A stretch of DNA of 64,000 nucleotides, taken from positions 22,241 to 86,240 of the forward strand of contig JANQTJ010000035.1 in NCBI GenBank assembly GCA_030731745.1, written 5' to 3'. Source of the DNA: Flaviramulus sp. Its GTDB lineage: Bacteria; Bacteroidota; Bacteroidia; Flavobacteriales; Flavobacteriaceae. Below the pieces are notes generated by a model, which worked only from the letters and a program-made list of their open reading frames with translations, was not told the DNA's origin and searched no databases. Position 1 is the stretch's first letter. The number at the start of each line of letters is the position of its first letter. The translations under genes and the position numbers were made by a program. Of the stretch, positions 51,465 through 60,230 are shown one piece after another.

Positions 51465-51998
51465 TTAGTCTATTTTAACTTTTTTTGGAGGTTGCATAAC
51501 ATCACCACAATTTGGGCAACTACGTTTATCAGTATCATTGTAATAGTTGTCAAATATTTTAGGCATATCAGTTTCAATATTATCTAAAGTAAAATCCTCC
51601 TCATATAGTTTGGTCGTACAATGTTCACAAAACCAAAGTAGCGCATCTTTCATGTCTTTTTCACGAGGATATTCAATAACTAATCCCACAGTATTGGCTC
51701 CGCGTTGAGGTGAATGTGGTACTTTAGGAGGTAATAAAAATATATCACCCTCCTTAATATGAATGTTTTTAGGCGTGCCTTTATCAATTACTTTTAAAAT
51801 AATATCACCTTCAACCTGATAGAAAAATTCTGGTGTTTCATTGTAATGATAGTCTTTTCTACTATTAGGTCCGCCTACCACCATCACAATAAAATCTCCA
51901 TCTTTCCATACCACTTTGTTACCAACAGGCGGTTTTAAAAGATGCCTGTTTTCATCAATCCAAGCTTTAAAATTAATGGGAGGAAATAATTTACTCAT
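51465..51998 (-). CDS. nbaC: 3-hydroxyanthranilate 3,4-dioxygenase
   Basis: The 177-residue cupin matches the bacterial enzyme: Fe(II) ligands H51, E57 and H95, and arginines R47 and R99 at the positions known for the Cupriavidus metallidurans enzyme. Two C-terminal CxxC pairs (C124/C127 and C161/C164) form the rubredoxin-like second iron site. It opens the ring of 3-hydroxyanthranilate to 2-amino-3-carboxymuconate semialdehyde. It is followed by the ACMSD gene after 32 bases and preceded by a REP-like repeat. Confidence 0.95.
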   Translation of the reverse strand: MSKLFPPINFKAWIDENRHLLKPPVGNKVVWKDGDFIVMVVGGPNSRKDYHYNETPEFFYQVEGDIILKVIDKGTPKNIHIKEGDIFLLPPKVPHSPQRGANTVGLVIEYPREKDMKDALLWFCEHCTTKLYEEDFTLDNIETDMPKIFDNYYNDTDKRSCPNCGDVMQPPKKVKID

Positions 51999-52012
51999 AT
52001 TTTTATGTTTTG

Positions 52013-52075
52013 GGCGTGTCCCTATAGGGTCGGGCTTTTCGCGCTACACGGTAGCTAGCTTCAATCCCTCACGCA
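52013..52075. repeat. REP-like palindromic repeat, copy 2
   Basis: A 63-bp unit shares its left end (GGCGTgtCCCTAtAGGGTcGGGCTTTtCGC pattern) and right end (CTTCAATCCCTcACGC) with the repeat at 4211-4290. The internal arm differs (a GCTAGC palindrome instead of the longer hairpin). It lies between the SDR and dioxygenase genes of the kynurenine cluster. Confidence 0.75.
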
Positions 52076-52095
52076 ATTAAATTTCAAGTATAAAG

Positions 52096-52878
52096 TTACA
52101 AACTTTTTGTCCGTCCACCATCAACAGGTACGTTAATTCCGTTAACATAACCCGCAGCTTCACTAGCCAAAAAAGTTATCACATTTGCGGTCTCTTCAGG
52201 TTTTGAAAAACGTTTTACAGGTGCATAGTTTTTCATGATTTCTGTCATATCCTCAACAGATTTACCTTCACCGTTTGCTTTAATTTTAATAATTTCTGTT
52301 AAACGCTCTGTCTCTGTAAAACCAGGTAAAACATTATTTACAGTAATACCAAAAGCACCTACCTCAACCGATAAGGTTTTACTCCAATTTCCAACCGCAC
52401 CTCTTATAGTATTACTAACCCCTAAACCTGGAATAGGTTCTTTTACTGATGTGGATATAATATTAACAATTCTACCAAAACCCTCAGTTTTCATAAACGG
52501 AATCGTAGCCTGTGCTAACACATGATTGCATTTTAGATGCTGTGTAAACGCATTATCAAATTCATCTAAACTAGCACTTAAAATAGCACCACTTCGTGGT
52601 CCACCTGTGTTATTTATCAGTATATGAAACCCGTGATTTTTTTCAATAAACTTAATAACTTGTTCTTGTAATTCTCGTGGGTTTGAGAAATCTGCTACAA
52701 TGTAGCTGTGGTTTCCTTCATCAGATAGTTCAGATAAAACAGCTTTAAGTTTTTCTCTATTTCTAGCTACTAAAGTTATATTTACACCCTCGTTGGCAAG
52801 TGTAATAGCAGTTGCTTTACCAATGCCTTGGGTGCTTCCGCATACTAAAGCATTCTTATTTTTTAGTTTTAAATCCAT
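52096..52878 (-). CDS. short-chain dehydrogenase-like protein without the canonical Tyr-Lys pair
   Basis: I start at ATG 52878 (MDLKLKNKNALVCGSTQGIG); a longer frame adds 12 unrelated residues. The 260-residue protein has a Rossmann motif (GSTQGIGKATA), NNTGGP, IVNIISTSVKEP and a C-terminal PGFTETERL and GGRTKSL. Where classical SDRs have YxxxK, this reads SNTIRGAV, so both Tyr and Lys are replaced (an SNxxR subtype). It may still bind NAD(P)H but use another mechanism. It lies between the AMS dehydrogenase and 3-hydroxyanthranilate dioxygenase genes, suggesting a step on the muconate side of the pathway. Confidence 0.85.
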   Translation of the reverse strand: MDLKLKNKNALVCGSTQGIGKATAITLANEGVNITLVARNREKLKAVLSELSDEGNHSYIVADFSNPRELQEQVIKFIEKNHGFHILINNTGGPRSGAILSASLDEFDNAFTQHLKCNHVLAQATIPFMKTEGFGRIVNIISTSVKEPIPGLGVSNTIRGAVGNWSKTLSVEVGAFGITVNNVLPGFTETERLTEIIKIKANGEGKSVEDMTEIMKNYAPVKRFSKPEETANVITFLASEAAGYVNGINVPVDGGRTKSL

Positions 52879-52958
52879 TTTTTTGAGATAAAAGATTGAA
52901 GAATCAAGAAGCAAGACCTTTTATGTCTTTATTCTCAACTCGATAATTTTGGTTCTTA

Positions 52959-54398
52959 TTAATATTTTATACAAACATTTTTAGCTTCAGTAAAAAAGCG
53001 TAAGGCTTCAAAACCGCCTTCACGACCGATACCAGAGGCTTTTACACCACCAAATGGTGTGCGTAGATCTCTGAGCATCCATGTATTAATCCAAATGATG
53101 CCTACTTCTATTAGTTTGCTCATTCTCATAGTTCGTTTCAAATCATTTGTCCAAATAGTAGCAGATAAGCCATATTTAACCTGATTAGCCATTTTTAAAA
53201 CGTCCTCTTCAGTATTAAAAGGCATGATTGTTACAACGGGTCCAAAAACTTCTTCTTGGTTTATTCTACATAAATCCGTTTTTACTTCAATAATTGTAGG
53301 TTGTAAATAATAACCATTTTCATAGCCTTTTACAGAAACTTCATTTCCACCACATAATATGATGCTGTTTTCGCTTTTAGCGATTTCAATATAATTTTTA
53401 ACCTTTTCAAGATGTTGTTTAGAAACTAAGGCTCCGATATTTGTGCTTTTTTCTGATGGATGTCCAACTCTAAGTTGTTTTACTTTTTCAACAAAATCCT
53501 TTTTAAATTTATTGTAAATGGAGGCTTCAATGAAAATACGACTGCCGCATAAACAAATTTGACCTTGATTGGAAAAAGAGGAACGCACAGTGGTTTCCAA
53601 CATATCATTATAATCGCAATCTGCAAAAATGATGTTGGGGTTTTTACCTCCTAATTCCAAAGATAGTTTTTTAAACATAGGAGCCGCTACTTTAGCAATA
53701 TGCGCACCTGTTTCGGTGCCACCTGTAAAACTAATGGCTCTAATATCTGGATGTTCAATAATGGCTTGTCCTGTGGTTGATCCCAATCCATGAACGATGT
53801 TTAAAACCCCTTTAGGGAGGCCAGCCTCATTGCAAATGTCTCCAAGTAAGTACGCTGTCATTGGCGTAATCTCACTTGGTTTAGCTACCACACAATTTCC
53901 TGCGGCAATGGCTGGTGCAATTTTCCATGTAAAGAGATAGAGTGGAAGGTTCCAAGGTGAAATACAACCTACAACACCAATAGGTTGACGCAATGTATAA
54001 TTGATGGCATTTTGACCAATAGTTTCATGACTTTCGCTGGAAAACTGCGTAATGGCATTTCCGAAAAAGCGAAAATTACTAGCTGCTCTTGGAATATCAA
54101 CTGCTGTTGCTAGACTTATTGGTTTACCGTTATCTTTACTTTCAGCCTCTGCGAAACGTTCTAAATTGGCTTCTAAAAGTTCTGAAATTTTAACTAAAAT
54201 TTTACTGCGTTCTTCTAAGGTAGTTTGTGACCAACTTGGAAATTCAGATTTTGCAGCGATATAGGCATTTTCAACATCGGCTTTTGATGAGTTTGGTATT
54301 TGCCCATAAACTTCACCATTTGCGGGATTGTAATTATCTACCCATTCATTTGAGATCGGGTTTTCAAATTTGCCGTTTATATAGTTTTGGATGTTCAT
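52959..54398 (-). CDS. 2-aminomuconate-6-semialdehyde / 2-hydroxymuconate semialdehyde dehydrogenase
   Basis: The 479-residue aldehyde dehydrogenase has the catalytic E248 (LELGGKNP) and C282 (NQGQICLCGSR), FTGGTETG and N150 (ISPWNLP). It most resembles the HMSD/AMSDH group, which oxidises 2-aminomuconate semialdehyde to 2-aminomuconate with NAD+. The adjacent ACMSD gene provides this substrate. It is 60 bases from the last DUF6090 gene, which lies upstream in the same direction. Other aldehyde substrates are possible; the assignment rests partly on context. Confidence 0.88.
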   Translation of the reverse strand: MNIQNYINGKFENPISNEWVDNYNPANGEVYGQIPNSSKADVENAYIAAKSEFPSWSQTTLEERSKILVKISELLEANLERFAEAESKDNGKPISLATAVDIPRAASNFRFFGNAITQFSSESHETIGQNAINYTLRQPIGVVGCISPWNLPLYLFTWKIAPAIAAGNCVVAKPSEITPMTAYLLGDICNEAGLPKGVLNIVHGLGSTTGQAIIEHPDIRAISFTGGTETGAHIAKVAAPMFKKLSLELGGKNPNIIFADCDYNDMLETTVRSSFSNQGQICLCGSRIFIEASIYNKFKKDFVEKVKQLRVGHPSEKSTNIGALVSKQHLEKVKNYIEIAKSENSIILCGGNEVSVKGYENGYYLQPTIIEVKTDLCRINQEEVFGPVVTIMPFNTEEDVLKMANQVKYGLSATIWTNDLKRTMRMSKLIEVGIIWINTWMLRDLRTPFGGVKASGIGREGGFEALRFFTEAKNVCIKY

Positions 54399-54457
54399 AT
54401 TATTAATGCTAATTTAACAGCAATTTGATAAACTAAAGCTTGTGTGTCCTAAAAAAT

Positions 54458-55225
54458 TTAATCAGTATTCTTTTTAATTTCGTTTTCTAATAATGCAATA
54501 ATTTCGTCTAATAGTTTTTCTGTTTTATGTTGTGTGCTAAAATAATTGTCTGCACTAATCGTTAAATTCTCAACCAAATTTTCAAAAAGCAAATTATCTA
54601 ATAAATCTCTATTGTCAATTTTAAAACCAGATTTTGGAAATACAACGTTTCTTACCTGTCCACCAACTTGATCTGCGTTTAACCAACTACCGTGCTCAAG
54701 AATAAAGACATTTAAAATATCTTCGTTTTTATCAAGAGAATTAAACCGCTCTTCTAGTATTTCAACTTCAGGTTTCCAAGAAGATAATAAGTTTCGTAAT
54801 TCAATGTTTTTAAATATGCCTAATTTTCCTGAACTCAAGAGGTCGTCTAAAAAACCATTTTGAGGGTAGTAAGGCATACTATTATACAGTTTATTTAACA
54901 ACTCATTAAAGTCATTTTCTGTATTGGGTTTGCTTTTCGTTCCGGTATGATTTAAAATTTGTATTCCTGAGTTTATTATTAATAAGGAATTAGTTTTTAC
55001 ATTTTCTAAAATACTTTTATTTTTTAAAAAATCACGATGAATATTCTCTAAAGCTGTTTGCTCTTCTATATCTGATTTTCGTAGTTCATTCCAATTATTT
55101 ATTTGAAGTGCAATGAGAATACCAATAACGACCAGGACAATTTCACCAATGGCGTATTTAAAGTATTTGGATGTTTTGCCCTGGTTTAGTTGGTTTTGGC
55201 GAATTTTACGGAAGAATTTTATCAT
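54458..55225 (-). CDS. DUF6090-family membrane protein (paralogue 7, most downstream)
   Basis: The 255-residue protein starts with the shared module MIKFFRKIRQNQLNQ..KTSKYFKYAIGE, then a membrane helix (about 28-44, IVLVVIGILIALQI) ending NNWNE. The remaining about 210 residues are unique. They contain the family's midpoint motif LLSSGKLGIFKNIELRNLL (about residue 128) and a C-terminal helical end (LLDEIIALLENEIKK). A single-pass protein with a mostly helical domain outside the membrane is predicted. It begins 15 bases after paralogue 6. Function unknown. Confidence 0.9.
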   Translation of the reverse strand: MIKFFRKIRQNQLNQGKTSKYFKYAIGEIVLVVIGILIALQINNWNELRKSDIEEQTALENIHRDFLKNKSILENVKTNSLLIINSGIQILNHTGTKSKPNTENDFNELLNKLYNSMPYYPQNGFLDDLLSSGKLGIFKNIELRNLLSSWKPEVEILEERFNSLDKNEDILNVFILEHGSWLNADQVGGQVRNVVFPKSGFKIDNRDLLDNLLFENLVENLTISADNYFSTQHKTEKLLDEIIALLENEIKKNTD

Positions 55226-55240
55226 ACCACTTTTTAGGTT

Positions 55241-55975
55241 TTAATTTCTATTTTTAATGTATTCATTTATAAGTTTTTTTAATTCATATGCTTCGTTTAA
55301 GGTGCTACTTGTAGCGTTTTCATATGAATCGTATACCTTACCGAAGATCATTAAAGATTGTAAAAATTCTCCATTATTTTGTAAGGTTAAATAATCTTTT
55401 GGTAACAAATTATTATCATCATTATATATAAATTCTTTTCTCATATAATCGAGCATATAATTATAAAAATCATCTCTTACTTCTCTATACTGTCCATCTA
55501 CTGAAGCTTTTGATTTTGTAAAGAATAAACCTATTTCAGATCTTAGTTTGGTATCTAAAATGATATCCATACCCATTGAAGATAACGTTTCATAGCCACT
55601 TATTTTAAAAAGAGGATTGGGATATGTAAAACAATTTACAAAATGAACTTTAAGGGAATCATGATACGGTTTTTTTAACTTTAAGTGATTACTTAAAATA
55701 TGGATAGATTTAATATTATTAGTAATATTTGACTTTGCTGAAAATTTCATTTCTTCAAGTCTAAAAATTACAGCATCTAAATCTGATACAATTTCAATAA
55801 GTGCCTGTTGTTCTTTTTCAATGCGTTTTCTTCCTTCATTCCAATTATTTATCTGTAATGCTATCAAAATTCCAATAACCACGAGGATGATTTCGCCTAT
55901 AGCGTATTTAAGGTATTTACTTGTTTTTCCTGTTTCCATTAGGTTTCGTCTTATATGTCTAAAGAATTTCAACAT
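55241..55975 (-). CDS. DUF6090-family membrane protein (paralogue 6)
   Basis: The 244-residue protein has a slightly altered module (MLKFFRHIRRNLMETGKTSK) and the helix IILVVIGILIALQINNWNEG. The midpoint motif reads LSSMGMDIILDTKLRSEIG. The ectodomain is rich in Lys, Tyr and Asp (YVNYMLDYMRKEF-like YNYMLDYMRKEF). It lies 2 bases downstream of paralogue 5 and 15 bases upstream of paralogue 7. Confidence 0.9.
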   Translation of the reverse strand: MLKFFRHIRRNLMETGKTSKYLKYAIGEIILVVIGILIALQINNWNEGRKRIEKEQQALIEIVSDLDAVIFRLEEMKFSAKSNITNNIKSIHILSNHLKLKKPYHDSLKVHFVNCFTYPNPLFKISGYETLSSMGMDIILDTKLRSEIGLFFTKSKASVDGQYREVRDDFYNYMLDYMRKEFIYNDDNNLLPKDYLTLQNNGEFLQSLMIFGKVYDSYENATSSTLNEAYELKKLINEYIKNRN

Positions 55976-55977
55976 GG

Positions 55978-56712
55978 TTATTGAGGTTTTGAGAGTTCAA
56001 TAATTCTGTTAATAGTGGCAATAATCTGGTCAAATTCGCCGGCTTCATTTTCAATAATTTCTGTAACATCATAATATCTATCTAAAACCATATTATCAAA
56101 CGCTAAGGTTTTAAGAAAGCTTAAATCTATGCTTGCATCGGATAACATGTTTTTTGGGCTAGTTGCATAGTACATGTGTTCTTTTATAAACGGTTTAATG
56201 TGATTATTAAAATTGTCTCTAGCATTAATTTCTTCTTCTTGGTAATCTGCCAACACATCGTCCCAACTAATAATTAATTTGCGTAACTCGTCATTAGAAA
56301 TAAGGTCAAAGGTAGCACTGTTAGATATGGCATTGATAATACCTTTAGATGGGTTATATGTAAAATAATAGGTGCTATAATATAGGTGATAGCTTAAGGA
56401 ATCTAAGTTTTCAGATTTTAGATTCATGGGCAGTTTGTTTTTTAGATATGTTATAGATTTTAGTGTTTTGGTATGAATTGAAATAGCAGAATCTAACTGA
56501 ATTTTGTTTTGAACAAATTCATTGTGCAACTCACGGAGTAACAGTTTTTCTTTTTGATTTTCTATCCTTTGTGTATTCCAATTATTAATCTGCAAAGCAA
56601 TTAAAATTCCTATGACCACGAGGACGATTTCACCAATGGCGTATTTAAAGTATTTACTGGTTTTGCCTTCATTGAGCAGGTTTTTTCGGATTTTTTGGAA
56701 GAATTTTATCAT
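55978..56712 (-). CDS. DUF6090-family membrane protein (paralogue 5)
   Basis: The 244-residue protein starts MIKFFQKIRKNLLNEGKTSK with the conserved helix and NNWNTQR. The midpoint motif is ISNSATFDLISNDELRKLI. Its start overlaps the end of paralogue 4 by 44 bases, the largest overlap in the array; its 5' module DNA doubles as the C-terminal codons of paralogue 4. Confidence 0.9.
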   Translation of the reverse strand: MIKFFQKIRKNLLNEGKTSKYFKYAIGEIVLVVIGILIALQINNWNTQRIENQKEKLLLRELHNEFVQNKIQLDSAISIHTKTLKSITYLKNKLPMNLKSENLDSLSYHLYYSTYYFTYNPSKGIINAISNSATFDLISNDELRKLIISWDDVLADYQEEEINARDNFNNHIKPFIKEHMYYATSPKNMLSDASIDLSFLKTLAFDNMVLDRYYDVTEIIENEAGEFDQIIATINRIIELSKPQ

Positions 56713-57442
56713 TGTTTTCCTTTAAATTATCGAGTATTTCTATCAATTTTTTTCGCAAGATTAAATAGATGTTTTTTGAAGTTCTGTTGATGTTATTATG
56801 TCTTAAGGTAACCAAATAAAAGTCTTTCACCAATTCTTTTTTGTCAACTGTATTCCAAAAATCATCATATATTTTGCCAGATTTTATAGTACTAATTGGG
56901 ATATTGCTCAGGTATTTATAAGAAACGAGTGCATTTAAATATTGATCAATTGCTTCTTTTGTCACAATTAGTGTTGTTTGTTGTTGGTTGTTGATTTCTA
57001 TAAGTGCTGTTCTTGTATTTTCATCAAATAAACCAATATCACCTGTAGATAGAAGCGTTTGAAATGTTGCAGTATGAAAAGCATCAATATTGTTAAAATA
57101 CCCTAAAAATTCGTATTTGGCTATTTTTATTAGGGTATCATAAGAAGCATTTGGATTGCTTAATCTTTTGTTATAGTTAGTGTACTCATTTATAGATTTT
57201 TCTATATAAACTAATGCGGAATCAATACTGGCAATGTCTTTATTGATGTCATTAATTAAACTACGCTGATAATCAATACGTTTTGTGTTGTTTTTTCTTG
57301 TTTCATTCCAATTATTGATCTGTAAGGCAATTAAAATTCCAATCACTACTAGGATTATTTCACCAATGGCGTATTTAAAATATTTGGAGGTTTTGTTTTC
57401 CATGAGTAAGTTTTGACGAATTTTTCGAAAGAATTTTATCAT
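56669..57442 (-). CDS. DUF6090-family membrane protein (paralogue 4)
   Basis: The 257-residue protein starts MIKFFRKIRQNLLMENKTSK followed by the conserved helix. The midpoint motif is LLSTGDIGLFDENTRTALI. Its last dozen residues (KILPKNPKKPAQ) are read out of frame from the conserved 5' module of paralogue 5, so its original stop was probably lost or replaced. Its 5' 139 bases differ from those of paralogue 3 at only about seven positions with no gaps. Confidence 0.9.
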   Translation of the reverse strand: MIKFFRKIRQNLLMENKTSKYFKYAIGEIILVVIGILIALQINNWNETRKNNTKRIDYQRSLINDINKDIASIDSALVYIEKSINEYTNYNKRLSNPNASYDTLIKIAKYEFLGYFNNIDAFHTATFQTLLSTGDIGLFDENTRTALIEINNQQQTTLIVTKEAIDQYLNALVSYKYLSNIPISTIKSGKIYDDFWNTVDKKELVKDFYLVTLRHNNINRTSKNIYLILRKKLIEILDNLKENNDKILPKNPKKPAQ

Positions 57443-58197
57443 TAGTTTTTGAGTTCATTTTCAATTAGACTAATTAAACTTTTTATGTCGTTGTGCAATG
57501 CGATGCGTTCGTCCACCAAATTGTCAACTACTAAAAGTTTAAGAGCAAGTGTACTGGTGATTTCTTTGTTTTGGAGTAATGTTCTATAATCATTAATGTA
57601 AATTGGAGTGAGTTTGAATTTTGATTTTCTTTCATTTAGCATTTGCACAATATCGAGGTATTTTATAGTAATCTTATCTACATTAAATTGTTGAACCGTC
57701 ATATTATCATCGACTTGAAACCGAAGATCAGTCATTGAGTTTTCTAATTTTGTTAATCGCTCCTTAATTTGTTGATTAGTTATTAGAGACACCTTACCAG
57801 AAGATTTAAGATCACTATAGGTTTGAATAACTGGAGAGGTGGTTTGTAATGACAAAAAAGATTCGTAAAAAAGTGAATCCGCTTTTGGATGATCAAAAAA
57901 CTGTTCTCTTTCTGGAGAATCTGTTAATACGATTTGAATACTTTTAGATATATTTTGTTCTGTAATTATTTGTTTACTTGATTCTTCTTGAGCTTGTAAT
58001 AAATCTGATTTAAGACTTTGGAGAATTCTATTTTCTTCTAAATAAGTTTTTCGATTTTCATTCCAATTATTAATCTGTAAGGCAATTAAAATACCAATAA
58101 CCACTAGGATTATTTCACCAATGGCGTATTTAAAATATTTGGAGGTTTTGTTTTCCATGAGTAAGTTTTGACGGATTTTTCGAAAGTATTTAATCAT
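57442..58197 (-). CDS. DUF6090-family membrane protein (paralogue 3)
   Basis: The 251-residue protein starts MIKYFRKIRQNLLMENKTSK with helix and NNWNENRK. The ectodomain is coiled (LQSLKSDLLQAQEES), with the midpoint motif LKSSGKVSLITNQQIKERL. The end (LISLIENELKN) resembles that of paralogue 7. The stop shares one base with the start of paralogue 4. Confidence 0.9.
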   Translation of the reverse strand: MIKYFRKIRQNLLMENKTSKYFKYAIGEIILVVIGILIALQINNWNENRKTYLEENRILQSLKSDLLQAQEESSKQIITEQNISKSIQIVLTDSPEREQFFDHPKADSLFYESFLSLQTTSPVIQTYSDLKSSGKVSLITNQQIKERLTKLENSMTDLRFQVDDNMTVQQFNVDKITIKYLDIVQMLNERKSKFKLTPIYINDYRTLLQNKEITSTLALKLLVVDNLVDERIALHNDIKSLISLIENELKN

Positions 58198-58198
58198 A

Positions 58199-58957
58199 TT
58201 ATTTACAATAAGCTGTTAATTGTTTTTTTAGATCAATGGATGATTTTCTAATGGTATTCAGTAAATCTTTCTCTCGTTCACAAACAATTAATGATACATT
58301 TAAATAGTTTTTTAAATTTTTAAAGATGATATTATTAGTATCTTTTTGCCAATCCGTACTTTTTAAAAGTTGTTTAAGTTCTGAACCATAAATATGTTGA
58401 TATAAGGGAAGTTCTTGATAACCAAAATCAGTCTGATTATTACGTATATCTTGCTGTGCAAGCCTCTCATCATTATTTTCAATAATTGCAAGTAGCTTGT
58501 CTTGCTCTACATAAAAATTTAAAATAGCATTTTTTAGAGTTTGATTTTTTAAATTTTCCAATTTTCCAGAAGATGTAATATCTACTATTGCGGCTTTGGT
58601 AGGGATAAATTTTAATGATCTTACTGCGGGTATATAATCTCTTAAAAGAATAGATTTATCCTCTTGAATTTTAAGTAAATTTATTAAAAACGTCTTTGCA
58701 ACGGCTTGCCTTTTTGATAAAGAAAGTAAGGTGTTATTAATATTAGAAATATCTGCGGTAAGATCTTCATGTAATTTACAATAAGAGGTAACTTCTTGTT
58801 GTTTCAGTTTTTTTTGTTCATTCCAATTGTTAATTTGAAGCGCAATTAAAATACCAATAACAACCAATACAATTTCGCCAATGGCATATTTAAAGTATTT
58901 GGATGTTTTATTTTCCATAAGAAGGTTTTGACGGATTTTTCGAAAGAATTTAATCAT
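58199..58957 (-). CDS. DUF6090-family membrane protein (paralogue 2)
   Basis: The 252-residue protein starts MIKFFRKIRQNLLMENKTSK, identical over these 20 residues to paralogue 4. The ectodomain has the midpoint motif ITSSGKLENLKNQTLKNAI and a Cys residue pattern (SYCKLHEDL, VCEREKDLL, AYCK) not seen in the others. It overlaps paralogue 1 by 8 bases and ends 1 base before paralogue 3. Confidence 0.9.
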   Translation of the reverse strand: MIKFFRKIRQNLLMENKTSKYFKYAIGEIVLVVIGILIALQINNWNEQKKLKQQEVTSYCKLHEDLTADISNINNTLLSLSKRQAVAKTFLINLLKIQEDKSILLRDYIPAVRSLKFIPTKAAIVDITSSGKLENLKNQTLKNAILNFYVEQDKLLAIIENNDERLAQQDIRNNQTDFGYQELPLYQHIYGSELKQLLKSTDWQKDTNNIIFKNLKNYLNVSLIVCEREKDLLNTIRKSSIDLKKQLTAYCK

Positions 58958-59702
58958 GGTTTTTTAAGTATGAATCAAGTTGCTCGATTAGCTTTTTTGA
59001 ATGGATTAACGAATATTCCATCTCCTCTTTAGTTTCTTTGTAAAGTATTCTCTTAAAATTACTGATGCCCTGAAATGTTGCGGCTAAATGGCTGGGGTTT
59101 ATATGTTGCCAAATTAATGAATCTATAAGCGGTCCTTGGTCGTGTAATGTTGTTGAACCAAAAGCGTAAGTATCTACAAAAGAAGATACTTTGCTTCTAT
59201 AGTCGTTAGTAATTTTTTCAACTTTGTTGTTTAAATAGAATTTATTATTGTAAAAATTTTTAATAGACACTTTTAATGAATCTGAAAGGTTTTCTATAAG
59301 TCCGGTTTGATTAAGGCTGAGGTATGCATTGGTGTTATATTGTATTTGATAACTCCAATTAGGATTAAATTCGTGTCTGGTTACACTTATTAAAGTATCA
59401 ACTGTTGCATCAGGCTTTGCTACGCGCGCTCTTAAAAATTCGTTTAATTGATATTGATTTACTATGTTGGGAAGTTTTTCGTGAATTAGTAACGTGTCTT
59501 GAACCAAATCACTTCTTAAAGCTTTCAGTGATTTTCCAACTTGAGCATCTGTTTTCCTATTTTCATTCCAATTATTAATTTGAAGAGCAATAAGAATGCC
59601 TAAAACCACCAAAATAATTTCGCCAAAGGCGTAGAGAAGATACTTACTGAATTTGTTTTCAGTGAGTAGTTGTTGACGAATACGTCTAAAAAACTTAATC
59701 AC
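58950..59702 (-). CDS. DUF6090-family membrane protein (paralogue 1, most upstream)
   Basis: The 250-residue protein is the most diverged in the module (MIKFFRRIRQQLLTENKFSK, YLLYAFGEIILVVLGILI) and starts with GTG at 59702. Its midpoint motif is weak (LNQTGLIENLSDSLKVSI). Some 111 bases separate it from ridA upstream, the largest gap in this part of the cluster, so a separate promoter is possible. It may be the founder of the array, since it sits at the edge and differs most. Confidence 0.88.
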   Translation of the reverse strand: MIKFFRRIRQQLLTENKFSKYLLYAFGEIILVVLGILIALQINNWNENRKTDAQVGKSLKALRSDLVQDTLLIHEKLPNIVNQYQLNEFLRARVAKPDATVDTLISVTRHEFNPNWSYQIQYNTNAYLSLNQTGLIENLSDSLKVSIKNFYNNKFYLNNKVEKITNDYRSKVSSFVDTYAFGSTTLHDQGPLIDSLIWQHINPSHLAATFQGISNFKRILYKETKEEMEYSLIHSKKLIEQLDSYLKNHD

Positions 59703-59813
59703 AGCAATTTAAATAAAAAGCGAACTAAGCCTTGATAGGTTTAGGGTTGGTTATGCTAAAAATAGGGAATTCTATTTAATAGTCAATCAAGTATTTATAT
59801 TGGTACAGTTTTA

Positions 59814-60224
59814 TTACGAGTCTTTAGCTTTATAGGCCATGACTTTAATTTCCACAACCAAATCTGGGTGTGGTAATTGGTGTACTGCCACGGTGGTTCT
59901 GGTAGGGCCAGTTTCTTTATTAAAAAACGTTGCATAGGCTTTATTATAACCAGCAAAATCGTTCATATTTACTAAAAAAGACGTCACATCCACTACGTCT
60001 TTTAAAGTAGCGCCTTCATTAGCTAAGTTCTTTTCAATATTTAATAAAACCTCCCGTGTTTGTACTTCAATATTTAAGCGTTTGGTTCCCATTTCGTCAA
60101 TAATATCAACGCCTGCAATGGTGTTGTCTGCACGACGAGAACTAGTGCCTGATACGAAAATAAAATTGCCCACGCGTTTTGTATGTGGGTAAGCGCCTCT
60201 TGGTGTTACTGTTTTTTCACTCAT
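59814..60224 (-). CDS. RidA-family deaminase, probable 2-aminomuconate deaminase
   Basis: The 136-residue protein belongs to the YjgF/YER057c/UK114 family: [30 protein letters not shown]-like [62 protein letters not shown] (substrate-binding Arg). Among RidA relatives, 2-aminomuconate deaminases hydrolyse the enamine 2-aminomuconate to 4-oxalocrotonate plus ammonia. The gene lies 6 bases after kmo in a kynurenine cluster, which supports this over generic RidA activity on 2-aminoacrylate. Confidence 0.87.
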   Translation of the reverse strand: MSEKTVTPRGAYPHTKRVGNFIFVSGTSSRRADNTIAGVDIIDEMGTKRLNIEVQTREVLLNIEKNLANEGATLKDVVDVTSFLVNMNDFAGYNKAYATFFNKETGPTRTTVAVHQLPHPDLVVEIKVMAYKAKDS

Positions 60225-60230
60225 AAATAT

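Noticed and set aside
54458..59702. DUF6090 array as a prophage or integrated mobile element
   Set aside because: No integrase, transposase, phage structural gene, attachment repeat or tRNA border is present. Base composition looks like the neighbours.
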